From: Chionis minor
Lineage: Eukaryota; Chordata; Aves; Charadriiformes; Chionididae
Length of the DNA stretch: 64,000 nucleotides
Direction: 5' to 3'
Assembly: GCA_013398295.1 (NCBI GenBank)
Contig: VZSF01003002.1
Coordinates: 489,905 to 553,904 of the forward strand
The position numbers were made by a program, and so were the translations under genes. This document shows positions 50,321 through 61,028 of the stretch, in pieces. The notes below the pieces were generated by a model, which saw nothing but the letters and a program-made list of their open reading frames with translations, ran no database searches and was not told where the DNA came from. Each line of letters begins with the position of its first letter. Positions within the stretch are counted from its first letter, which is position 1.

Positions 50321-50335
50321 TTTTTTTTTTTTTTT
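50321..50335. repeat. poly-T homopolymer (15)
   Basis: A run of 15 T in AT-rich sequence with no recognisable element attached. Confidence 0.85.
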
Positions 50336-52354
50336 ATTTGTTAAAAATAGTTCAAAGCATCTCCATAGCTCAGGGCAGTTGTGTGCCCATCTGTTCTGCC
50401 TGCTGTAAGTTGTTAGTTCTGGATTTGGCACTGTGGAAGACATGCGACAAAGAGGAAGCAGGACCTATGTAGATTGACAGAATATTTTCTCAGTGGGAAA
50501 GTGCAGTGAACTCAGGCATAAAGAGGGATAATCCATAAGATATTTATCACCAGGGATCTAAATTATATTAGGAAGTATACAAACAAAGATCTGGTTTCTC
50601 TCTAGACGCCATGGGGTCTACACATTCTTATGCTATCCTTTAAGATAGATTGTTGCTAAAGGAATGAATAAGAGAAAAAGGTCTTTGTTGATAAATTCCC
50701 TGGGAATCCACTATAATGTTGTTCTGAGCTTTTGCGTGTGTTCCCAGAAGCATCACGTGTCATGTTACCCTTATGTGTACTTGTGAAAATGTGGAATTTA
50801 ATCACAGTTTGTCCAAGATAATATTTTTAGGCTGTTGTAACTGTACCCATGAACCTGTATATGCTGGAAGATGCATGGTCCTTACTCAGAAGGACTTTTT
50901 TTTTTCTTCTTAGCTAGGGAAAAAATGTAAAAGGTGAGGAGGTAAACCTTAGGGGTGAAAAAGCAGGTGGTGCAAAGCTATAAGGAAGTTTAGCGGCTTA
51001 GTGTTTTAGTGGGCTTCTGGAAGTTGCAGTGCCTGTATGCGGAAAAACAGATAGTGTAAAGTATAAACTGTAAAGTGACTGGTACTTGTGCATGCAAAGC
51101 TTGGGATATGGCATTTTTGCCTCCAAACTGTATCTTTGAATACATTGATGAACTTACTGTGGCCTTACCAGGGACATAAAGAATATTATTCTGACTGGCA
51201 AATGGCAGTGTTACTGTTTGTGGATTGTGGAAGGCTCACTGGATTACCAATAAATTGCACCGCAGCAAAATAACTTTCATGAGGCTGCAGAGGATTTTCT
51301 GAACCATCACAAAAAGTGGAAACATGTAAACTAAAAATACTGCGTCCATTTAATATCACTGAGAGGTCATACCCAGCGAATGCACTCTGAGCCAACACAG
51401 ATGGCGCATTACTCTCCTCTTGTCTTTGTAGATTGAGAAAAGAAGCTCTTTCAAACACCCATTATCTCTCTTTCCCCCACACACCCCCAGTGTTAATTGC
51501 TGCGGGAGTGTTTCATTGCCGTCACTGCGAGTACACTGGGAGCTCAGCACTACCAGTCCTGCTTAAAACTGAATGAAAAATAGCTTGTGAAGGGTTTGGA
51601 GAGTGGAGACAATCAGCCTCTGTCCTACGTGATAAACAAAAGGGACCCAATGGGGAGGATGAGTAGAAAGTGATGATGCCCAGTCTTGTCCCAGTCTTGT
51701 ACTTTTTTGTGGTCTGCTGCTGCTGGTCACCCTTTGGGGGGTTTTGAACAGTACTCTGGCATTTTATTTGGTGTTTTTGTTGACTGGCAGACCTTTATTT
51801 ACCTCTCCTGGTCTCGGTCTTTCTCTGAGTTCTTATTGCTTCCCTCTATCATATAGCTGTCTGCTTGGTCACATTCTCCAGGCTGGCAGCTTTCCCCATG
51901 GCAGCAAGGTACCGAACTCAGTGGTCTTCTTTCTGTGCAGCACCTTTCTTCCAGATCCTCTCTGAGCATTCCTTCTTCAAGATCTCCTGGTGTTCAGGAA
52001 CTATCTCGACCTGGTCCTAGGCAGGGCACAGGGCTTTGCAGCACTTTGGCATGGAGGGCTATCACTCTGAACACCACAGCCCTCCAGATGGACCTTTTGC
52101 CACGCTGGCTTTGCCGTCCACTTTTGGGCTGCAGTTATGTGGTACAGCTGCACCAGTGCACTCACCTGGAAAACTCACCCAAAGCAAAGCAAACCGTTTT
52201 CCCCTGGGCTGGGAGCTTGAATTGGTTCAGTACTAAGACAGGTACAGTGGGAGTGGGGGTTAAAGAAGAGGTAGAGCAGAGGAGGAGGAAGGGGACTGTG
52301 CCCGGCCGCATCAGGGAGGCATTAGGTCACCTCTTCTGCACCCAAGCAGTCAGG

Positions 52355-52384
52355 GTGGTGCATGTTGGTGTGGTGCGTGTTGGT
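52355..52384. repeat. two-copy 15-bp tandem repeat
   Basis: GTGGTGCATGTTGGT (52355-52369) is followed directly by GTGGTGCGTGTTGGT (52370-52384), with one mismatch. A small local duplication. Confidence 0.85.
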
Positions 52385-53109
52385 GTCACCTGTTCCGTGG
52401 GGGTTTTTAGGTTCACCGTCTGCCTGTGGGACTATTGTTGGTGCAGCATCTGTTTTGCCCAGGGAGTTTTGCACTGCATCATCTCTGCAGTGATTTGCTC
52501 TTTGCATTGGGCAGTTCATAAATGTATCGGTCTTTATTCAGTGAGCTGTAAAAGCCCGATGTCCTCTTTGATTATTTTCACTTGAACAGCAAACCTGGGT
52601 ATCGCTCACTATAGCCTTACTCATACACATGGATGGACTTGTTGTGCTTCGGCTGACGCCTTTCATATGACCTCAGAGCATGATTTATTATGCATCCTTT
52701 TGTCTGCTTTTGTCAGTGCCAAGCAGCAGGTACTTCATAGGTAAATTAGGGAAACCTCTACCCTAAGGAACATACAGCCGAGAGCACTAATATATAGGAA
52801 TATATAGGAAGAAGGGGATGATGAGGTGGGATTCCCTGGGTTGCAAAGTGAGAGGGGAAGACCCGAAGCACGTGGACACAGCCAGGCACGAGGGCTGTTG
52901 CTGACCCTACCATGCTGCTGCCTGCTCAGCCCATCCGAAGAGCACGTTTCCATTCCTGAAGCTGGCAGTTTGTCACCTTACGTGAACTGAAAAATAAGTA
53001 AACAATTTGAACAGGAATTGGAGCATTTGTCTGAACAACCTTATAGAAGAGACTGTAGATTTGGTTGTTTGGTTTTTGGGTTTTTTTCTGTAAAAGAGAT
53101 TTGATCCTT

Positions 53110-53212
53110 CATAGAATCATAGAATCATAGAATCACTTGGGTTGGAAGAGACCTTCAAGATCATCGAGTCCAACCATAAACCTACACTGCCAAAACCACC
53201 CTTAAACCATGT
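53110..53212 (-). mobile_element. CR1 3' tail fragment, minus strand
   Basis: About 100 bp of the extreme 3' end of a CR1 element in reverse orientation. Read on the minus strand it has GGTTGGACTCGATGATCTT, TCTCTTCCAACCCAAGTG, then three copies of ATTCTATG at 53110-53135. The plus-strand text TAAACCTACACTGCCAAAAC is also typical of the antisense of this CR1 subfamily's 3' region. The rest of the element was lost by 5' truncation. Confidence 0.92.
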
Positions 53213-56200
53213 CATTTTTTAATCTTGGCCCTTAGGTATAGGTGAAGGTGAACTCTTTCCTGAAGCTGCTTAGGTGTGCAGTGGATACACACTCGTTACA
53301 GATACAGTTGTGATAGGATTTTAAAATGTTTTATTTGAGATATGCACAACTCAGACAACTGTTCCTGCATGAATCCCTAATTGGTGGAATATTAACTGAG
53401 GAAAACTTTAATCTGTTTAGTTGGGAAATGGTTAAGCAGGTTTGTAGTTTTGATGAAAGATACTACATGCAAGACAGAGAGGTTTTTTCTGTCTTCATAA
53501 GGGCACTCCAGAGTTGACATTAGCTTAATTTATGAAGAAGGAGTCCTATAACATTAAGCATTTTTTCTCTGTAGGCACTGAAATCTGGAAAAAAGTATTT
53601 ATGACTTCCTAATTACTGAAAGTCTGTCATTCAGGCAATCAGAGTGAAAGTGGAAGGAGGTCTGGTTCTAAGTCTTCTCTTGACCTCAAAGGATTTTTCT
53701 TGGGAATGGAAAACATTTAAGCACGGTACATAGGATGGAGAATGAGAAACCTGGTGCAGTACGAGCGTATTGGCACGTAGGAGAAGACAAGGCACTCGCC
53801 AAGTTAGACCGCTGTTGTACAATAATATTCCATAATCGGCTCGTAGATTAGTGGGCAGAGAGAGAGAGGGAGGACAAGCAGCAGCCCTGGTGTACTCACC
53901 AGCTCCTCTCCAGCCTCCAGAGCTGGTTGTTTCATCATGTCCCCTTTCTGGCCTCTCAGACGTCACCCTGCCATCCCTGCTTCTCTCGCCCCCTCAGTGA
54001 GGTTTCCTCGAGAGCCTCTTCAGCTCTCAGAAGCTGTTCCTGCCAGGTGGACCAAACAGCCCGCTCAAAGGCAGGCTTTCCCACCCTCACAGCAGTTGGC
54101 ATTGGTGGCAGTCCTGGTTTGGGGCAATTGTATTTTTTTAAAGGTCCATGAATTAACTTTAGGGAGTGGAAATACTCATTTTCATAAATAAAGCACTGGC
54201 CTGAATTTGTGCCCAAGTTTAATCAGAACCAAAACCATATTTCTAAAATGAAATGCCTTTTCAGCAGAGGAGGAAATACCATAATGTCCCAGTATTCACT
54301 TACTCATGACATTCTAGCTCAGCTTTGTGTACTGAAAAAATTCAAAGTGTTTGACATAGGCTTAAATAAACATTTACCCTTTTGGTGCTCCATCCAAGTA
54401 GAGCCCAAGGCAGTACTTGAGACATACCCATTCATAACTGTGAGAAGAATGTGGGACCTTCCCTCAGAGTCATTCCAACTTGATCAGCTGGGATTTGTAG
54501 AGCTGGGAAGAAAAAAAGAGAGGGCATTTTTTCAGCTTGCTTTCAGTTTTTTACCCCTCAAAAGCTTTTGCCATTTTGACTTTTTTATTTTATTTTAATT
54601 TTGAGGTTTTTTTAAGTTTAGTAATGTGAAAACCAAATGAAAGCCTTAGCTAGTCATGGGCTTCTGCATGAACTTCTCAGTCACAGCCCAAAGTGCAGCT
54701 TGGTGCCGCCGATTCCAAATTCCTGAAGTATGAGGAGTTCAGCTTGAGCTACATGTGTGTATACGCGCAAGTCGTATTTTGCCAAGAGGAAGGGAAATTT
54801 CCCTCAACGCCGTATAGCTGAGTTTCTCAGGCTAAACCTCTGTAATTTATAAATCAGAACTCTTGGAGACCTGGAGGAGTAGAGAGTGCTAGGCATACAG
54901 TGTGCTCCAGGGAAAACAGCATTGCTTTATCGTGAGGTTTTGCTGTGCTGTTAGAGAAGAAAGCTGGGGAAAGAAGCTTGTTTATGGTTGCACAGAGAAA
55001 CAGAGTTATCAAGAAATGTTGTATAACCTACACAGGAAAAATTGCTGTGGATATTTGGGTTTCCTCATAGTATTTGTTGATGCTTTCAGACTTTAATATG
55101 GTTGTGATTCATTTCTGGAAACAGATCCTCCATGTATCTCACAGTTATGCAAATTTCTTTATCTAACGTTTCAAGTCAGCTCCCCCCTTTATTTTGGGGG
55201 TAATTTTTACCTTCTTAAAACACCTACTTGCATACATACTTGTGCTGGGAGTGCTTCGCCTATTTCTATTTTGAAAGGATCAGATCTCTATTCCTTGTGG
55301 ATTTTTAAAGGCCTTTGCTCATGCTAAGAAGTCTCAAAACATAAAGGACTGGAGTCAACTTCATTAACAGACATAAATATGAGCGTGGTGTGTCCGTGAC
55401 CCTTGGAAGAGAAAATGGTTAGAGAAAATGAGGTGTTGGTGTACAGACTTCCCTTGGGTCAAAAACTGTTTTAAACATAAGACAACATGCTAACATCTTT
55501 AAAGTGAACAACTAAAATCCAGTTCAGTTCACATAGCTCCTACAATATACAAATAAATTGCCTGTGCATCAGTATTAGAAGCAAAACAGAAAAAGCTTTT
55601 TTTTTTATTTTTTAAAATTACTAAAGAGGCTATTAACACTATCATAGAGCATTGGCAGATAAAACCCTGAAACTTAAACACTGAGAAATGAAATTAAGAT
55701 TTAAATAGTGGTGGTTTTTCAGAAATCAGATGGTATTTAGAATCCCTCAGGATGAACAAAATACATTTTTACATTGAGAAGAGAGTTGCAGAGGCCTTAT
55801 ATTTATTTTTACTGACATGGAGAACTAGAGGAGTTCAATTTTCAGCCTTGTGAAGTCAACTGTTTCCAGTATTATCTCATTTCAGTTTTAATTGTGGAAA
55901 AGCCAGACTAAATTTTTTGATGTCTACTCATTGTATTTGCTTCTCAGGTTGTGCTTCACTACTAAATGTAGCTGCCCTTAGGTTTAGTAAAAGAAGATGC
56001 TCTTCCATGTTGGATTATTTTTTCCCACAGCATACTGGGGAGAGAGGTGCTGTCTCAGCTAATAAGCAAATAACTCCACAAGCAGCCAAACTAACGATGC
56101 CTGCTTTCCAATGGATGTGTGTCTCTTGGTTGATTGGCTTTTAACTGAATTATGCTGCAGCTGCAATCTGTGCTCTTGCCTTAGTAGGCACCCGAGAATC

Positions 56201-58559
56201 TACTTCTCAGCCAAAGTTTTTCTCCCGTGAGGATGTTCTGTTGTTTAGTAACACACATTTCCACGGAAGCTCTTCTTCTGTCCAAGAACTCAAAAAGACT
56301 GATGCTCTCTTTTCCTTCCCCTTTCTGGCTCCCCTTGTTGGTGCGGATTCACCACCTCCTCCTCCACGTGACTTTGAGCTCTCGACTCTGCTGCCTCAGG
56401 TTTGGCTGAAAGTGCCCTGCAGGCTGGAAGTCCCTTTAGGACAGCCCCCTTAGGGAAGCTGGAGAGGCAGGCATATTGTAGCATCTCGTGATCCTTAGAA
56501 AAACAGGCTAAAAACTGAAGAAAACAATTCAGAAGTGTTGGGATTCACATTTGGATTCACGTTTGGATTTTTCTTCTCGAGAGTGGATGCTTAAGCACCG
56601 TTTGCCCCGTTTGCCAACTGGGCAGAGGAGCCCGTGACAGCAGGAGGAGGAGCAGGTCCATGTCCTCATCCTGCACAATTCAAGGCGGATGCTCACCCCT
56701 GCAGCTCTTGCAGGACTGTGCCTTGAGTATGCATGGTTGCTCACAGCCATTACCCTTGAAGGTGTTTTGTTACGAAGTACTAAATATACTCAGCAGAACA
56801 GAAAAAGACTAAGTCGTCATGCTGCCTGTGGTAGAGCTGGGAAGGGAGCAATGTAGATTCCTGCTCCAGTGTGCTTTATAGAAAGTGGAACTGTTCCAAT
56901 AAATAAGGAAATAAATAAATAGCATCCGCCCTCTATGTGCTACACAGCTTATCCAGAAGAGATGTGAACTTGGGTCATCTGCTTCTCAAATGCATGTTCT
57001 GCTCTGCAGAGACTTAACTCTCTGCCTCTTTTCATTCTCTAAGGGATGCCCAAATCCCCTTCTGAACACGACCTTTTGTTTAAGTATGCCCCAAATAAAA
57101 TTAAACTGCATGTTTGACCCTAAAATGGTAAACTTACTCCACAGTCTCACTTTCAGAGAAGAATGTATTTTTATGCACATATACGTGGGCAAGCCAAGAG
57201 ATATTAGCTCCTTGATTGTGGTGGGTTTTCTTCTTTTTATAGTCCTTTTGGACTAAGCTCTTACACAGGTGTTTTATACCATTTCAGGACACATTTTTTC
57301 CCTGCTGTTTTGAGAAGAAAGAAGTTTTAAAATTTAACATTATTGGCATTCTAGTTTTATGATGATATATGGTTAATACATTGCTGAACCTGCCATGGAT
57401 TTCAGAGGTGTTTCGCACAGGAGTGTAGAATAAGAGAAATAGGCATTTCCCTCAGAAAAAAAATAATAATTGGACGTAGTATTGCAGCAAATACGTAGTT
57501 ACTAAGCATGTACATTACATGTGGCCCTACTTTTTTTGTGATGGTTCCTAACAGTACAGTTGATTTTCAGTTAGCTTGTTTGAACCGTTGCTGAAATCAG
57601 AAAGGGCTTTTTCAACCTGTGCGTTGCTCTGGCAGAACCACTACGAACCCATAAATTGGAGTTATACTTTTGAGATCAGCAAGCTGCTTTGGATTTACGT
57701 CTGGGTAACTGAGATAAAATTCTGGCCCAAAGATTCAGTCCCCTAAGATTTCCAAACCAGATAGTAACCGTGCACCAAACTACGTTAGGAAGTGGGAAGC
57801 CACTGAACGTAATCAAGGTTTTGAACTAAGGAGTGTATGAGCACTATGTGTCTTCTTTTGTGACTCCTTTGCCTTCTTTGGTCCACTGTCATTTCACTTG
57901 TTTTTACATGCTTGGGTATTAGTGAATGAGACTGCGAGGGCAATTGTTTAAACCTCGGTTTACTGACCAAAGGCTGTAGGACAAAATGACACTTTATAAA
58001 TGCCAATAAATTCAGGCATTTTTTTAGACTGCCATGATGAAATTGCTCTTAGGCGGACTGCTAGCTCTTTTAAGTGTATGTTTTAAAGAAAGCATTTTAA
58101 ATGACCAGTACCTCATAATTTCTCCCTCTAGTGTATAATTTAAATAATATAAGGGAATTAAATTCCTCCGAGGTTACAGACAGACAAGGACTTGAAATAT
58201 TGCCTGGAGATAGGTTGGACTTTCCTATTAATGGGACTCATTTTTATGCAAGGAATTGCCACATTCAAACAGACACCCTTTCACTTTAATATTCCTTTTT
58301 GTGCTTCAGTCTCTGAGTGGCAACATCCTAAAAGAGCACTGCATGGCAGGTGATTAAAAAGGACAAATATTCCAGACGACATCCTGAATTACCTCCTGAG
58401 CAGCACTGATGGTTGCTTGAGCCCTCTCTGGGACTGCAAAGATGATTCAATAAGCTCTAATTGAAACAAATATGTGAGAAAGAAAAATACGCTTTGTTGA
58501 TTATCTGTACTCAGAGCTATATCCAAAACCTGCTTTCCTCTGGGTTTTTCTGTACGTAT
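53213..58559. other. unique non-coding DNA
   Basis: No gene recognised. Small simple repeats include AAATA-type units at about 56899-56922 and a 12-bp tandem TTTGGATTCAC- at about 56540-56572. The 129-codon frame at 54209-54598 shows no domain and is probably chance. Confidence 0.5.
56540..56572. repeat. 12-bp tandem repeat, two to three copies
   Basis: GGGATTCACA, TTTGGATTCACG and TTTGGATTTTTC form a short degenerate tandem array with a 12-bp period. Confidence 0.75.
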
Positions 58560-58820
58560 GTGCTCACCTGACTTAGTAGAGGCATTTCCTCATGCTGTTA
58601 GGAATTAGCAGGCGCAGGCAGGCAGAGCGAGCGGCTGGCAGCAGAGAGGACGCATTAAGACACATTCATCTAACATGTGTTTCATTATCTCGATCACATT
58701 TTGAACGGCCATTACAAAGTAATTCTGTATGGTCTGTGCATTATGTATAACAAAGAATGGTTACTGGTGGGATTCATTGAGCAGCAACTAAATTTCTTCC
58801 TTTGTGAAAGCAGGTAAGAA
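58560..58820. promoter_or_regulatory. possible conserved regulatory block or non-coding exon
   Basis: The stretch mixes a GC-richer head (about 58605-58650) with transcription-factor-like words: CATGTG E-box near 58673 and AACAAAG SOX-like site at 58749-58755. It ends in an excellent donor, GAAAGCAG-GTAAGA, with GT at 58814-58815. No open frame runs through it. It could be an enhancer, a 5' non-coding exon, or neither; sequence alone cannot decide. Confidence 0.2.
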
Positions 58821-60728
58821 CACTTTTTAGTAAAACACGTCCCCTAAAAACGTGGAAGAAATCTGAAGGGACCGGGAAAAGAAGATCTGTACAAGAAGGG
58901 ACTGTGTTGCTTTCACCCATTGCATACATGGTTTTCCCTCAGTTTTTCCTTGCTCAAAGAATAATATTCTGCTTTTGCTGTGACTCCATGGATTTCAGTG
59001 GGATCCCTCCTGGAGCAAAGCGTTATGGTGAACAACACCCGGCAGTTCAAAACAGGAATTTAGAGGTTCCAGCATGAAGCTTTGTCAGGTCTGTTATGTC
59101 CATACTCCATCCTGTTTTCCTACCACAGAGGGCATCAGGAAGCCGACCTGCTGTGTATGTGGGGGCATATTGGCCTGTTTTGACCACCGGAAAATTTGTC
59201 CTTGAAAGCAAAACTCATAGGAGGTGAAAGTACTTGTTTTTCAGATGGTGCAAGCTCTGTGCCTCAATCACTGCTGGTTTCTGAAAGCTGATGTGGGCTC
59301 CTATATCCCACTATCTGTGTCATGTAGCTGTTTGGACTATTAAGTCCACAGGATGTTAATTGTGATCTGTGAAAGGGAAGTAAACTTAGTTTGGGCGTTA
59401 ACTCAAAGTCAAGTGTGACATTGCTGCTTGTTTCTTTGCGTTGCACATGGACACAGTCCCTTGGGTTGGGATCTCCCAAGTGATGGCTGGCAGGCCAAGG
59501 GGGATGCAGTAAATGGCTCTCATACTATCGCTGACCCAGCTGACATGTTCAGGTGGCACAGCCTGATCCGGTAGGGATGTTTCGCCTGCAGAAGGAACAG
59601 CCGTGTTTGGGTGGTGCCATATTGAGGCTTTATAGGCTTTTACCTGGCTTTGATGGGAAAATGCTTTAAGACATAGGTGTAACAGTAATTTTATCTAAGC
59701 ACTTAAATTAAAAAGGCACATGAAACCTGAAGCCTTTTGCAAATATTTGAGGCACCTTGGACATAATTTGAAAATTCCCCGATCAAAAGTGGCACTCAAG
59801 ATAACTGAAGTGCAGGAGTGACCTTTGTAATAACTCAACAAATTACACAAATAGAAAGCTAAAACTCCTGTCTTGGCAGCAACTTACTGCTCTCTCCACA
59901 AATAAGCTATTCATAAAATGCTACAGGGAGGGTAAATTGTGTCACACATATTTCATTTCCTCTGTCTTCAGTATATCTTACCAGACGCCCTTTAGCTTCG
60001 AATAGATGCATTTTTTTCAGATTAAGTACTTCCTAAAAGTAATGGTCCTTGATAGCAAAACTGGAGGATGATTTGCTGCTTGATTAGAGACCAAGTCCAT
60101 GAAAATAACCCTGTTGATTGATGTACTGTATTACAGTGAGTGATCCTTCCCTGCCTGGTCTTTGCATGACTTGATTTGGCAAACAGCACTGCCTGTGGAG
60201 GGACTACGGCAGGCCAATGAATGGCACATCCAGTAGAATAAATCATAGCCCAAAAGCATGAGTTCAGCTAAAACACCTAGTTGACTAGCTCTGTTATTTT
60301 CTATCTTTCTTACATTTTCTTTACTTTAATTATCTTGCCTGCAAACTCCTATTATTTTGCAATGAGTTATAAGTAGGAAATGTTGATGTAGTCTTTCCTG
60401 GGTTATATAAGTCCTTGCTTTCAGCCTTGGGAGATTTCTGGTTTCTTCCAGGCTTTCAGTATATTGCTGTTCATTGGTGGCATTCAAATTAAATGGGGCA
60501 TTTGGCCCGTGAGAATTCAAAATATGGGCAATTTAAGTAAATCACTTTATTAAACTCTGACTCACTTTGAACTTAAGATGTGTGCACTTCAAAGGGTCAG
60601 GCTGGATGTACATCTAGTAGTTCAGCAACCTACGCAATATTCTTAAAGCTGCCAAAGTCAGCTGGAAATATTGTGAGATCAAGCTTTCTTTTATGCAATT
60701 TCCATAATTTCCCTTTTTTACCTTGCAG
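58821..60728. other. unique non-coding DNA
   Basis: No gene, repeat family or promoter recognised. The interval ends in a strong pyrimidine-rich acceptor (CCCTTTTTTACCTTGCAG, AG at 60727-60728). Confidence 0.55.
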
Positions 60729-61028
60729 GAAGCTAAAACAATGTATGCACTGGGGGAAAGGGAAGGAAATCTTTCTTCCAACATTTCTGAAACTCAGCAT
60801 GAGTTAAGATCTACCTTGAATCTAGAAGCGGATGAAGGAGTCTTTATTTTTCCTAGCCTTTTGAAGCGTCCTTATTTAGACCTTTCAGGTTTCTGGCTCT
60901 CAATAAATCCTAGAGAACTTGCTGAAAGCCAGGGCTCCAGGACTTGCAAACACCAGTCTAAGCCAAGGTTCTCAGCATCTCCAGGCTTCTTCCAGCAGAG
61001 CCAGGACTCGTCAGTGGCCAGTTGTTAG
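60729..61028 (+). other. candidate terminal exon, 99 codons open
   Basis: A textbook acceptor ends at 60728. From the first base (GAAGCTAAAACAATG) one frame is open for 99 codons to TAG at 61026-61028. It begins EAKTMYALGEREGNLSSNIS and ends SQDSSVASC. The composition is plausible for a disordered tail, but no domain is recognisable. There is no good donor before the stop, so it would have to be a last coding exon. An A-rich stretch (61058-61081) follows, but AATAAA occurs only inside the frame (about 60901). Chance is the simpler explanation. Confidence 0.15.

Larger units (their letters stand above)
48166..53109. other. unique non-coding DNA
   Basis: No gene recognised. It includes twin hairpins at 48888-48922, T15 at 50321-50335, a 15-bp tandem pair at 52355-52384, and a 10-bp tandem TATATAGGAA at about 52790-52810. 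The 216-codon frame at 51935-52585 has no domain, signal peptide or family resemblance. Its Val/Gly-rich part is only the translated tandem repeat, so I treat it as chance. Confidence 0.5.

Noticed and set aside
50891..50935. Microexon-like 20-nt interval between TTTCTTCTTAG and GTGAGG
   Set aside because: Too short and low in complexity. Such pairs are expected by chance near T-rich tracts.
51935..52585. 216-codon open frame, the longest outside CR1 sequence
   Set aside because: No domain, no signal peptide, low-complexity Val/Gly part from a tandem repeat, and no Kozak-like or promoter context. A frame this long can occur by chance in 64 kb.
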